NCBI RefSeq assembly: GCF_047495875.1
Contig: NC_092458.1
Span: 105,278,227-105,342,226 of the forward strand
Direction: 5' to 3'
DNA from: Pithys albifrons albifrons
Lineage: Eukaryota > Chordata > Aves > Passeriformes > Thamnophilidae
DNA: 64,000 bases
Under the pieces are notes generated by a model. It saw only the letters and a list, made by a program, of their open reading frames with translations. It was not told the origin of the DNA and did no database searches. Shown here piece after piece: positions 36,481 through 48,800 of this stretch. Every line of letters begins with the position of its first letter. The first letter of the stretch is position 1. The position numbers and the translations under genes were made by a program.

Positions 36481-37519
36481 AAAGGGGCAGGTTGAAAGAA
36501 CTCATGTTTCCATGCTATGTGAATGGTGTCAGAGGGGGGAAAGTTCCTTCTTCCTAGAGCTCTTGCTTCCTTGTTGAAGAGAGAAGCTTCTACTTATTTA
36601 ACTGTGTAAGCCTTTTTGTTTGGGATTTTTTGTGTTGTTTTGTTTTTATATACAAATCCTTAGATGTAGTGGGATTAGCTATTTGGGGGGGGGGGGGGGG
36701 GGAAGGGGGGGGGAGCTCTAGATTTTTTTAGTCCAAACTCACACATGTCATGTGAGCCCAAACTCTGATCTCAGGCACTGCTGCTGTTGCAATCCAGCTG
36801 TGGGGTCTGGTTTCACAACAAGTATCTGCAGGATCCTCTTAGCCCTTTCTAATTGGCACAGGAACTATCAGTTGTGCAAGAGCTGTCAGTACCACAGATG
36901 ATCCTAGAGTAAAGCTGGAGGCCAGAAATGAAGGGTAAGAAAATATACTCCTCTCTATTTATTTTATTTTATGCACAGAGATTTAAGTTCACCCTCTGTT
37001 CTTTGACCTGCTGAACTTCCACAGCTAACTGTGAAAGGCAGATGGGACATGTGTCACTTAAATACTGTTTAAATGCCAATACAGAGGCAAGCCATTCCCA
37101 CCACCTGAACTCTGTCCCAGGGCTCTCCTGATTCTTCAGTGTGGGCATTACCAGTCTAAACAGGAGATTAATTAGCCTGGACTTTGTGTTTATTTTCAAT
37201 ATATGCTTTGGCATTGCTGACCCCGGCATTAATACATGTCAAGCATCTCAATACTTACAATCTGTCTTTCAGGGCTACACAGATGAACATTGTCCCCATA
37301 CAGACACATACCTGAAGTTCACAGCTAGAACCCAAGTAAATATATGTTTAATGGATTCCAGGGAAAGTCACTGTAATGAGGATTCTCAAAGGTACTGAAT
37401 AGCCCTGGATATGGTAGGAACTTCTGGATGTACAGTCCCTTTGCAGTTTCATTAGCATAATTGGAACTGGAACTTTCTTTAGTGCTACTCAAATTTGGAT
37501 TGATTGTATAATTGGATGA
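36481..37519. other. Non-coding stretch with G runs
   Basis: Apart from the G-rich tract at 36,685-36,713 I recognise nothing. A small open frame near 37,270-37,335 sits between a CTTTCAG acceptor-like and a GTAAAT donor-like site, but nothing else supports an exon. Confidence 0.4.
36685..36713 (+). repeat. Interrupted poly-G tract (18 G, AA, 9 G)
   Basis: Eighteen G, two A, then nine G. Slippage-prone, and able in principle to form G-quadruplexes; the length in this assembly may not be exact. Confidence 0.9.
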
Positions 37520-37690
37520 TAATAGTAATGCTTAGCACTTTAACAGTACTTTACATGGTCAGAGAGCTGTGCAAACATTAACTAAATAATCTTCACAGTG
37601 CCCCTGTGAGGTAGTAATTAGAGATGGAAAAGGCCCATTACTAGATCATAAAATTGGATTCTCTTGCCAGGGCAGCACACATTCACCCAG
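37520..37690 (+). mobile_element. Ancient L2/MIR-like repeat relic
   Basis: The order TTAGCACTTTAACAGTACTT, then GTGCAAACATTAACTAAATA, then CTTCACAGTGCCCCTGTGAG, then GTAGTAATTA, GATGG and AAAGG follows the conserved 3' end shared by L2/L3 LINEs and MIR-type SINEs of amniotes. It is diverged and partly deleted, as expected for a relic far older than the CR1 and LTR insertions nearby. Orientation plus. I cannot say from sequence alone whether L2 or MIR. Confidence 0.55.
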
Positions 37691-38949
37691 CAGAGGACAC
37701 AGCAGATACTAAACTACTGCTATGTTTGATCTTTGCTCCCCTTGTGACATTATGTCAATCTGGGACTTCCCTGAGACCGTAAAGGGACTTCACAAAGTTT
37801 CTAAGTAGTGTTGTAACTGCAGTGCTCCTTTTTGATGAAGGCAAAATTAGTTTTTACTGCCCTTCTCCTTGTCTAATTTTCAATGTCAGCAGAAAGCAGT
37901 GTATTTGATTCTCCTCAAAAGGTATAAAGAAAAGGACAAAACTGTTTAAAGGTGAGATACCAATCTCTTGCTTAGAATAAAAAGAGACAGAAAAGGCTCC
38001 TGCCTCTCCAAAATAAATACCCCTAATACTAGCTATCTGCCAACAGTTCAACACTGATGATATGAAAGTGAAACATTTCATCAGTAACTCTATAAAATCT
38101 CTCCACTACCAGATGTACCTTGATAGAAACACCACTCAATGTTTATGTCCTGTATTTCATCAGGTTTCCAGGGTTGCAAAGCTCTTTGGATGCTAAATAC
38201 CTTCTCAAAATACAATAATCAATGCAACAATAACCTTCACCACTATCAATCTTTGTCTTTTTAATGTGGTTTTGACTGACTGTTTTCCTTGACTGTTCCT
38301 ATACATTGACTATAATGATGACAAAACAATTATATCCTCTGGATAAGTCCTAAAATTGTAGATATAAAATAACTTTCAGAATATTCAAGGCCATTTTGTT
38401 TTGTTTGCATGAATATCCTTGCATGTATGTCCATGGAAAAGGGCAGGTCTCAGGAGCACATGTGCTCTAGTTCTGATGCTTATGCTATTAGCAATTGGTC
38501 TGTTCAGGGAGGTGAGGGAAAATAGAAGCAATGGATGCTAGTCTGGGGCAAACCAGTTCCCTGCCCAGTCTATTTTCTTCACCCTTGATCAGAAGATAAA
38601 TCCAACAACCTCTTGAAGGTATTTTTTAATGATTGTTGATTTCTTAATGCTACCTTTTTAGAGGTTTAGATTATCTGAATTCCTGTCTGTCCATAGGGAT
38701 TTCTTGACTTTTTTACTCCTATAAAAAAAAAAAAAAGTGGGTTTAAGTATAAATAAGACATGTGGTGTGCACTACATAAATTTCTCCTTGAGTTTGCTAC
38801 TTTTTGAATATTACGTTTTGACCTGTATTTAGAACTCCAAAACTCCAGGCTGTGGAAGCTGAATAATTAAGGCTCTTGGTTCATAATTTTCCAGGAAGAC
38901 CAGACTGGAAAGTGAGACAGGTAGAAGCTAGAAAACTGGGGGCACTTGT
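37691..38949. other. AT-rich non-coding stretch
   Basis: Nothing recognised. Confidence 0.45.
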
Positions 38950-39148
38950 CTGACATGTATGTATGGCCAAACTTCACGAACGAAGATTTGGGAAGGGCTC
39001 TCCCCACATGGGTGTGCCCTTCCAGCCTGCGCAGTGGATTTTTTAGGTGAGGCACAGCATGCGCAGAACTGGCCCCACTGTTTCAGTCCTGAGATCCATC
39101 TGCCATGGCCTAGCGAGCTTGGACAGTGACAGTGAAGTCCTCAGGACT

Positions 39149-39221
39149 GTCTTCAGCACCCGGTACTAACCGGGGCTGACCCTGCTGAGCGTCCGAGATC
39201 TGACGGGATCAGATGGCAGGG
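39149..39221 (-). repeat. 5S rRNA-like module of the SINE
   Basis: On the minus strand the order TCAGATCTCGGACGCTCAGC, AGGGTC and CCGGTTAGTACC, then GGGTGCTGAAGAC, follows 5S rRNA through its box A and intermediate element, then skips to the 5S 3' end. The box C region is missing, so it is an internal-deletion derivative and not a working 5S gene. Confidence 0.8.
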
Positions 39222-39242
39222 AGGCATTGAACTGCCCGGTGC

Positions 39243-39315
39243 AGTCTCCACTGAGACTCAAACTCAGGATCTTGTGATCCAGAGTCCGGAGTGCTCACCA
39301 TTACACCACGGGACA
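39243..39315 (-). repeat. tRNA-Gln(CTG)-like head of the SINE
   Basis: On the minus strand GTGGTGTAATGGTGAGCACT gives a tRNA A box. It is followed by CCGGACTCTGGATC, an anticodon arm with CTG as in glutamine tRNA, and GAGTTTGAGTCTCAGTGG, a T arm with B box. The acceptor stem ends no longer pair well and no standard tRNA 3' end follows; the sequence runs straight into the SINE. It is therefore a pol III promoter head of a SINE, not a tRNA gene. Confidence 0.8.
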
Positions 39316-42300
39316 GTGTATGTCATACATTTTGTTTGAAATCTGACAATCAAAACTGTTTCCTTCTCCCCTGAGTATGAGTCTTTGACCCAAGGCCAGT
39401 ATCTTAAGCTTTCTTCCTCTCTGTACCACACAGCCTTGCATTGCAGTGCTAATGAAAATCAAAACCTGCTTGTGTCCATTAGTGAAAAGGACTACTATAG
39501 GTCTCTGAGAGCACAAACGTCTTAAAAGAAAAACAATTTTGGATAAGGCTTGAGAAAGCCTTTATTCTCTGCAGATTCAATTCTCACCTATAGGAGTTAA
39601 TTAACAAGGATCCAGCTTGAGTCTTGTTAAAATTTCTCTGTGGTTTGGACTGTGATCAGTACTTCAGCAGTAAATGAGGGCAAATGATAAATGATTGAAG
39701 ACATAGTGACTTTACAGCATCTTTCTTACAGCTAAGGAAAAGGTTTTATTGCTTCATCCAGACAACTGCTCTATGTGCTGTTTCATCTTTTTTGAGTTAT
39801 TCAAAAAATGTCTTTCCTTCCAAAGAACAACTCTTGGAGTGACTTCTACTAATGAGGTTTCTCTGCTAGCACATAGTACAGAATCAATCCTGGCTTGGTG
39901 CACCTTGTGATATGGTTTAACAGATCAAATAATAATGAAAAAAACCCTCTAAAATAAAAAGTGTTGTTTAATGCCTTTAAATTTTATATCAGTCAAACTG
40001 GAATGTCAAGGGCAAGGTTTCTTTCCCTAACCTCTGCCTTCTAAATCTTTAATCCTTCTCAGCTGAGTTCACATTAGAAAGTGCTTGTTTTTAACTGAAA
40101 GCTCCCATTTCTGCAGTCTCCTGGGTTATGCCAAAGGCATGAGAGCTGATAATGCTCCTGCAAAGCAAATACACACAATAGCTGCAACTATGATTCTGTC
40201 ACGGTGTGTAGGATGTGGTGCTGCAGATAAAGTAGTGCAACACAATGTTTTTTTCGCTGTGTCTCAAAAGTTACACTTGAAATCACATCCGATAAATCGT
40301 TATATTTTAGAAAAGTAAACAATAAAAACAGAATCGGAAGTGACCTAAACTGAAATTGCATTGCAAAGATGTCAGCACACTGTAGCAGCTCGGTGATAAG
40401 TTATTTCCTGCCAGTATTTATACATTCATCTTTTTTTGCTTCTTAATAGAACTTCTAAAAGATTTTTACTCTCTGACCTCCAGCTGTCAGTAGTAACCAC
40501 CAACAGTATTTCATTTTATCATTATTTTTTTTATTATAGCAATAATTGTGCAAACATATGTAGATTAAATGAGGGATTGGACATACTAAACAGCTTTTCT
40601 GAATTCCATTTTGGGCACTGCTTAAGATGAATTCCTATAAAGCTCCACAGGGGTTTGAGCCTTTCCTGTGGCTTGCCAAATATATTTCTGTTCACTCCTG
40701 ACAACTAAATGCTTCAGAAAAATTCACTCTCAGTTCTGTGGGGGTGGAGAAAATATTTTACAAGAGTTTATGCAAGGGTGATTGGAACCAGCAGCAAAGT
40801 CACTGCTGATATCACACATGCACAGATGTTTTAAGAAAAAAATACCTTGAAGCAAGCACATAATTTTAGCAATTGATGTGGTGGTAAACACTGAATGCAA
40901 GATAATATTTTAAACTATCGTTTTATATAACACTGCATTGACACATAATAAATGTGTGGTGGTGTGATTGTAAACAACATTATTGCCCACACAATACATA
41001 AATATGCCTTTGTGTATTTTCAGGCAGTCATCTGTTGCTTGTTAGATTATTATCATTTTTTTAACCCTAATGATCCCCCAGCCATTATCTTCTCTGAGTA
41101 TCCTAAATTATAGGTAACAAATGAGCTATGGGCATCACAGTCTGTTCCCCAAGCCCCTGTTAGTGCATTTAGGCAGTTCTGATCCTAACCCATGGATTTG
41201 AAGTGCTGAATCATTGGCCCAGAGTCCTGACTTTTCCCTTTTCAAGCTGGAAAACCCTTCCAAAAAGTAGCCATCTGGCTTTGGCATAACAGATTGAGAC
41301 ATTCCCTGCTCAACTAAAAGATGGCTGCCAGGTCTGACTCAGCTGTGCAGCATAATTAAAGGTCTCAAGAGTGAGCAAAAACTATATTATAAAATTTCAA
41401 AGCTGAGAATTGGCTCCTGTTGACTTAAACCCCCACCACAGGATTATTTGGTTGTGCTTGTACTGTAAGAGATGCATAATAAATGCAAATGAAATAAAGA
41501 CATGAGCACTGACCAAATGTCCAAGCCAGGAAATGAATTACTGTATAGTGAATATTTCTAAATCTTCTCATGGGTCTTTTAGTCTTATTCATATGCAGAT
41601 CATGGATTTAATGGGAAGGTTGATATCGGAAAATTGGTCCTGGACTTTTTTTGGCCAGAAGATCACAAATTGTTCTACTTTCTCAAATGCTGCAATCAGC
41701 CAGCACAAAAACATATGTTATTTTGAATCAACCAACTTGTAAGTCTTCAGTGTGAGAGACAGGATAATGAAAGTATTTTCAAGTATCATGAAGAATTAAC
41801 TTTTACTAATCTAACAAAAATTGAAATTAAGAAAGGTTGCAAATGGAACTTTCTCTGCCATTCTATTCCGTATATTCAATATGAGAATAATTATCAAATG
41901 CCCTGATAATACAGGCACTGACATTACACTTCCTTTTGGCTCCTCTTTTTCCAGTGGAATGTAAAGGCATCCTGTCCTTTAAATATATGATAGCTGCCTG
42001 GAAATAGAAAAACAATGGTGTCTCAAAAGCTTTCCTCGTTTTGTTTCGAGCTAAATTCCAGCCTTTCAAGTCAGCAAAGGTAATTAACCTAATACTGACT
42101 ACACTGTGTATTTTTATTGTGGTCCTGATAGACCTAATTTACCACCAACAGTACTAAAAGGATTCCCCCTTTAGCTTGTTCTTCCATTCTCCTGATAACT
42201 CATTAATGAGCACTGGCTTTGCTTAATGCCTGCAACACGGAGTAAATTGGTTTGCATAAATCATTCGCTACCTTCAAGGGACAAAATATTTTGGCCCACT

Positions 42301-43171
42301 TGGAGTTTATATTTCCGTCATTTTCTGTTCAATGTATTTAGAGGCCAATTTTACAGTATCCCTACAGGCAGCCTCTGTGACTGGTTTGGTATAGCAAACA
42401 CTGAATTTGTGTTAAAGGAAGGCCATATCACTAAGCAAAGTGTTTAAATATAGTCTGTCATGAAATAGAATGGTACCCACGGGATTCAACAGTGACTGGA
42501 GCAGCCTGCTCACCAATGCACTGAATGTAATAAACAGTAATGATGGTAACGTCTCTAAATGGGACATCTTCCATTTCCTTCTAGATATTATCAGCTACTT
42601 AGAAAGTCTCTACATTCCCTGTTCTAATGTGCAGTTCTTTCTAATGTGCAAAGTTAAATAAATTTTGAATAATACAGGTTGATGCTACTACCTGTTATGG
42701 CAGGGAATGCATATAAAGCCCAATTAAAATTCGGGGGAATTCTTGAAAAATACAGTTAATAAAAAGAAAAAAAATCAAAATTTCTCACCATCCTTGAGAA
42801 GACAAGTTGAATCTGCAGACATATTTTGGTGCATTTTAAATTCTTTATATTAAGTACTTTTTTATTATAAGATGAAATTAGTCTTTGAGGTTTTATTTGC
42901 TTTTGTTGTAAAGTTTGAATAAGTGAAGTTGAAAGCAAGTTTCTCTCCTTTCTTCTCTGATTTTTCTTACTATTTCCTCATGTTTTATTCTGTTATTGCC
43001 CATCCAAAGAGGTGGTGTCTCCTTTCCTCTTTTTACTGCTTATCTTGTTTTTTGGCATTGCTAGTCATTCTCCTGGCATATTTAGGCATACGTTTGGCCT
43101 TTTTATAGTCCCTTCTGCTTAACTTGTCTTCTTTCTAACAAAGTGTTTGGGGGGGTGGGGGTGTGGTTGGG
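39316..43171. other. Non-coding stretch
   Basis: No recognisable gene or mobile element in almost 4 kb. It is less repeat-ridden than the rest, so it could hold conserved regulatory sequence, but I see no specific evidence. Confidence 0.4.
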
Positions 43172-43173
43172 TT

Positions 43174-43206
<33 letters not shown>
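43172..43206. repeat. TTTTG microsatellite
   Basis: About six TTTTG units preceded by a G-rich patch (43,148-43,162). Simple sequence. Confidence 0.85.
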
Positions 43207-43799
43207 GTTTAGATGTCTCTGACATGTATGTAACTGTGACTGGTTTTTGTGTGTCTTTAGTAGTGGCTCACACACTTAGGTAAAGTGCTTACACAAAACT
43301 TACACACTATTGTCTCTTAGGCTGTTTTAGTATGCTTATATTTTAATTCAGTGCAGGGGAATATAAATTACAGACCTAGTTATAATTTATAGGTGTCACA
43401 GGCTTCCAGTTTGTCTACATTACCCATATTACTTTCTGAGAGAAAAATGTATACAGAAGGACTTAGTTGGTGGCTTGGGATTTCCAGCTGTATGACAGTT
43501 GCTATGCAGTTCATCTTGACATCTGTACAAGATTTTTGGTTGTCTCTGTAATGTGCATGCAGAGATACAGGACTGCACATGGAGCATGCCTAAAACTACT
43601 GGATTTATTATAAAGGAGCTCCACAGACTGTGCATGGAATTTTCTGTCTGAAATCTCAGAAAAATATTACAGCATCTGTCTATTGAATAGATTGCTTCCT
43701 GTCCAGTTGAGACAGTTTTTCTTCTCAAGTTTGAGGGGTTTTTATTATTTTCTTTATTTTTCTGAGTTAGAGTATTCATGTGCCTTAACTCGTATCCAT

Positions 43800-44157
43800 T
43801 CTATGATATAGGGATCATAGAAATATACAATGGATTGGGTAGGAAGGAATCTTAAAGGTCATCTTCTTTAATCCCCCTGCCATGGGATTGCACACCTTCC
43901 ACAAAACCAGGTTGCTCAAAGCCCCTTTCAACCTGGACTTGAACACTTCCGGGGATGGAACATCCACAGCTTCTCTGGTCAACTTGCTCCAGTGCCTCAG
44001 CACCCTCACAGGGAAGAATTTCTTCCTGACATCTGATCTAACCCTATTCTCTTTCAGTGTGAAGCCATTCCTCATTGTCCTTTCACTACAGTTCCTGATG
44101 AGGAGTCCCCTCCCCACCTTCTTTGTAAGCCCCTTTTGGATACTGGTTGCCTAGTAT
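43800..44157 (-). mobile_element. CR1 LINE 3' fragment, minus strand
   Basis: On the minus strand the translation contains FTLKENRVRSDVRKKFFPVR, then VLRHWSKL, then a VDVPSPEVFKSRLKGAL block. These match the C-terminal ORF2 blocks of the long CR1 at 34,490-34,620. The 3' UTR ends at the low-coordinate side with a TTCTATGATCCC octamer-like repeat. A 100-codon frame survives. It is 5'-truncated to about 360 bp. Confidence 0.88.
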
Positions 44158-45571
44158 AGTTTGGATCAGTAAAGAGACTCATTCATATATGTGCAATCAT
44201 TTTATTTAAATGGTGTCAACACTTCATAAAAGCTCAAGAACAGAGGAAACAAGCTTGAAAGAAAACAGCCTACAGCAATGTGCTATAAAAGCTTAAGTAT
44301 AATGCCTCCTATGATCAAATATACTGAGGTTCATATGGCACTACAGTGACAGCATTACTATTGTAGATGAAAGTATTAAAGCAGTCATAGGATCTCCTGT
44401 GGAAATAAAATGAAACTGGAGTATTCTTTCAGCAGGAAAACCCTTACTCAGGAGCAGAGTATACAGAAATGCCACAGGCGAGTAAGTTATATGTCCTCCT
44501 AAGAAATATATGTTTAGTCACTAGTGCTGGTGAATTCCTCCACTTTCAGCTTCACAATCTGAGTCATGCTGCAGATTTTGGGGGACTGTGTAGCCTCTGT
44601 CTTGCTCCTGCAAGTGTTGTGTTATTGGGTGTTTTATCTCGAGGCTGAAGGGAGTGGAAGCACATCAGCAGTTAATGCTCTGAAGGGCAAGTGAAGTTAT
44701 TTCTATGAAAATAAATAAAGAATAAAAGTCTAAGCAACTCCTAGCCCAATAAAAATAATGAATGAGCTAAGCTGCCCCGTTAGATACCTTTATTGTTAGC
44801 TAAATAGCAAGTTTATGCTTTACTGTTTCTGCTTGGTTTTGCTTCCTCCCAACCCATCAAGAAATCTGCTGACAAAAGGAAGACGTTTTTCTTTCTTCTC
44901 TGCACTTGCAGCATAAGCCTTAAAGGGAGCATAAAGCAACTTCCAAGTAATTTCTTAACAATACCTTGTGCAGCATTAAAGACAGTAACACACTAATTTC
45001 CCTTATGACTACTGTGAGCCTTTGCCTGTCTCCCACCCCAAAAATTAACAGCTTGTTAAAAGAGAACTCAAGAGATTAGGACTCAAGAGATTTATGTCTC
45101 AAATGCCTCTCATTTCATTCTCCTGGGCATCTGCCTGCACAAGGAAAGCTGTGTTGATTACTTCAATGATCTACCCCTCCTTTTGAATGGAGAACAAGTT
45201 TGAACATCAAGCAGGATAAATTCTTTCAACCATTAAAATGAAACTTTTTTAATTGAAACTCAATCTTTGAAGAAGATTGTAAGCAGCCTGAATATATGAA
45301 ATATGAGGGAAAGCCCCGTTTGGTAAGGGAAGTTAGGGAAATAAAAGGGAAAACTGGATTATTTGTAAGTGGAACTAGAATTACTCAACTCCTTTTTTTT
45401 TCTTCATTTTTTTTCTGAGCAACACAACATACATTTGAAATATGCAGAACTGTGCATATTCACAGACATCTGTCTGAAAGAAGAAATCAGTATGGGCTCT
45501 AGGCACACACTGCACACTGTGTAAAGGTCCTGATCCTGCAACAACTGAGCATGAGTGACAGGAAAAGCAAG
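44158..45571. other. Non-coding stretch
   Basis: Nothing recognised between two CR1 fragments. Confidence 0.45.
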
Positions 45572-45815
45572 GAATGGCTTCAAACTGACTAGGGAAGGGT
45601 TGGATTAGATACTGTGATGAAATTCCTTACTTTGATGGTGGTGAGGCACTGGAACATGTTTCCCAAGGAAGTTGTGGGTGCCCCACTCCTATAAGTGTTC
45701 CAGGACAGGTTGGATGGAGTGCTGAGCAACCTCATCTAGTGGAAGGTGTCTCTACCCATGGCACAGGGGTTGGAACAAGATGATCTTTGAGATCTCTTCC
45801 AGCTCAGGCTATGTT
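45572..45815 (+). mobile_element. CR1 LINE 3' fragment, plus strand
   Basis: In plus orientation it shows GAGGCACTGGAACATGTTTC, AAGGAAGTTGTGGGTGCCCC, AGGACAGGTTGGATGGAG, and the 3' UTR core GGTTGGAACAAGATGATCTT followed by CTTCCAGCTCAGGCTATG. These are the same blocks in the same order as 34,540-34,715. It is old, with decayed codons and terminal repeat. Confidence 0.85.
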
Positions 45816-48800
45816 ACCTCCTTTAGCTGATGTTACCCACTGCAAAAAAGCTACTCTATGAAGGTGTAGGGAAGGGCTGTCTCAGAAAGACGAGAGTGAA
45901 GTTGAGAGTGAAGAAAGAGCCAAAAAACAATAAAGAGCAAGGCTCCTACCAGTTGGAGGAACTGTTGAAAGATGTGGAGGATCTTTCCAGTCCTCTGAGC
46001 TTTACAAGATATTTTGGAGGTGCAGAAGAGAAGAGGTGCTTGAAAGAGGTGATTTAAACTTCCCCTCAGCTTTTGCTAGCACATATATATTTTTCACCAT
46101 GTGGAACATCCAAAGGATTCTTAAAATGCATGACACAAAGCTCTTACAGGCAAATAGGTGCAAAGACATGGCAACTGTTTACCTCACAGGTTGGAATGGC
46201 TCTGGAGGAAATAGTTTCCACTGAGAAAGTTTGAAAAATAGAGTTTTTTTCAGACATTTCCCTTAATCAGCATAAAGCTTGGAATAAAAGTTCTATCTGA
46301 TTATTAGCCTTAAATCTTAATCTCCTTAACTTGTCAGGTCCTTGCCATTACTTTCAAATGTTTAAACATAGATTAATAGAAAGAAGGCATGTCTATCCAC
46401 TGCAATCATGTAGCAAATATCTTATGAGCTCAAACCCAAGAGAGACAAAGTTTAAATTCAAAAGAATGCAGTTTTCAATTTAGCTGAAAACAGGGTGGAT
46501 TATGAATTGTTTGTCACTACCACCTCACTGTTTATTTTGCTGAAGATTTGTAGTGGTAATGAAATGATGGCTTCCAAGTAGTATCCATGGAAATAAATAG
46601 AGCCTGTCTTTATAGACACAGAGATGAAACTAATGTATTTGTGGAGTGGGAATTTTTTTATTTATTAATTTAGCTTGTAGTACTGTGGGAATGTCTGCAT
46701 TAATTTAAAATAATTGTTTATTTGTAAGTCCTGTGTATTCATTTTTGTTTTCATTGTGGGAATAAATCAGACTTTCAGGTATTTGAAAGAACGCCCAAAA
46801 CTTCAACTTTGAGCAGATCTCAGTCCTGAGATGGTTTTAGACTGAAATTACCAAGGTATTTATTTGTAAATGATGGGCTAAATTCTGCAAAATTATCCAC
46901 AACTTTGATGTCTGTGACTTTCAGTACATTATTCTGTCAGGATAACTCTCTTGCAATTGAAGAATAACAATTTTTTTCCTCTATTGTTCAGTTGATTTCT
47001 GCCCTCTAGTTCTCTTCCCCATACTTTGACCCTTGTAGTAAGAGGTACAGTCCATGGGTAGCTGCATATTCAGCACAATGGTATAGAATAGGAATTTTCC
47101 TTTGACTTGGATTCTCAACATTTAGGTTGAGTTTTCATTAAAATTCTGCTCCAGTTTTAACTGGGTAAATCTGGGTTTGACCATAAAACAAGGCAAATTC
47201 CCATTTTTCCCTAAAACCCAAACCAATGAAATGGCAACAAAAGCCAGAAACACTGCAAGAAGTGATACCTTATGTTCAGAGCCAAATTCTATGCCTGCTT
47301 TATGTCACTGTTAGTGCCGCCAATTGCATATGGAGTACTCCTAAGAGAAAATCCATTCTCTTCCTCAAATTAGCAAAGGAAGAAAAAATGAGCAGCTGGT
47401 TTATTTTTCTGGCTCCCATCTGAACATAAGCTTCCAGAGCTTGTTTGAGACAATTTTGATATGATTGTTGTGTTGCCCTCTTTTCATTTCTCATAACGAA
47501 ATACACCAAAGAATGTTTCCAGATTTCTGGATAGTCTCCTGTTTTGGTAACTGATTTGTTTCTTTCTCGTTTCAAGGCTATATTGGCAGTTTCTTTCAAA
47601 ACATTTCCCAAGACAGTCCTTAAAGCACTGTTGAGGCTTAAGTAACAAAGAATAAAAGTAGAAAATATGATGCTAAAGCATAATTAAGGTCAGCTACATT
47701 GTCTGCACTTGTGACTGGGGGCAAGCAGTTTTGGTTTGGTTTGGTTTGGTTTGGGGTTTTTTTGCATAATGAGGTTCCCTTTTGTCTCCTGTTCCTTCCA
47801 TGAGCAGAAAAGGATAAAAGGATTCAGAAGGAAGTTAAATGCAAGAGTTAACTAAAGGAGGTCCTGACTAATTGTTGTTTGGAAAATGATGCTAAACTTG
47901 GTATGTATTTACATGGGTGATACAAATAATACAACGATCTATTTTTATGGCCTGACAGTTAAATCTTTTCCTGAGCTGACTTTCATCTCCTAACAGTCAT
48001 TGTTAGAGTGATGTCATGGGTTTAAATGTTTCACATAAGACTTTGGAGTCCTTTTCTGTTTCACTTTGTATTATAGTGCAGTGGCTGCCACTGGACTTGC
48101 AAGGTTGTGGCTGAAATGCCATTGCTTTAGCTGTCCACACTCAGTTATTTTCATTTTCTGATGAGAATCTGAGGCTAAGCAAGCAACTGTACTAAATGCA
48201 AAAATAAATTTGATGGTTCAGTGGTTTCCTCATGAGAGTGTTATCCTACTTGGCCAAACAGTTGAACAGACATAGTGCTGTTTATATTCAGTCTGCCTAA
48301 TGGGTATTTCCAGGTGTTCTGGAGATCCAGGAGACCAAAACATGATCAGCAACTTCACACTGTGGTTCCAAAGCACTGCAGTAGTGGTGTTCCTTGGTGC
48401 AAATGAATGACTCTTCTGAGTCAGAGTGTGGCAACTGAAAAGTTTTCATACACTAAGAAAAGGACAAGCTGTTGGGAGTGAGAATGAATACAGTTTCAAA
48501 ACTATTTTTGTTGGTTAAAAAAACGGAAAAGTCTAAAGGTCTTTCAATAAAATAGTTATTATAGTATAATAAGTTCAAAATCAATCAGATTGATCCTGCA
48601 TTTGGAACTAATGGTAGTGATATTAGTTTGAATGCTCTGGATCTGTGTTTTGCTCTTTTTGTTTATCTTTGCATATATAACTGCATGATATTGGCTGCCC
48701 TGAGGGAACCCCATGGCTCTAGCAATTGTACCAACAGTCAGAGCAGTAGATCTTCCATGTTTTAAAGTAGAAACTTTGATTTAGATTTCTACTCCTCCAT

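Larger units (their letters stand above)
38950..39315 (-). mobile_element. Composite SINE: tRNA-Gln head, 5S rRNA module, RTE-like tail
   Basis: Read on the minus strand, the element starts at 39,315 with a tRNA-Gln-like head, continues into a block closely resembling the middle of 5S rRNA, then about 170 bp of unique body, and ends in a CATACATACATG microsatellite (about 38,953-38,965). Such short tandem tails are typical of SINEs mobilised by RTE-clade LINEs, whereas CR1-mobilised SINEs would end in octamer repeats. The body contains paired words such as GAAGGGCACACCCATGTGGG. Chimeric tRNA/5S SINEs are known in vertebrates, and RTE elements with SINE partners have been reported in some bird lineages; whether this is one of those named families I cannot tell. 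I found no clear target duplication. Confidence 0.75.

Noticed and set aside
37272..37335. A small internal exon with CTTTCAG acceptor and GTAAAT donor-like sites
   Set aside because: Such site pairs are common by chance; no neighbouring exons and no recognisable protein segment.
39149..39221. A 5S rRNA gene
   Set aside because: It covers only the middle plus a scrap of the 3' end, lacks box C and is embedded in the SINE.
39243..39315. A functional tRNA-Gln gene
   Set aside because: The anticodon arm and both pol III boxes are readable, but the acceptor ends do not pair properly, there is no T-run terminator, and the sequence continues directly into a 5S-like block and SINE body.
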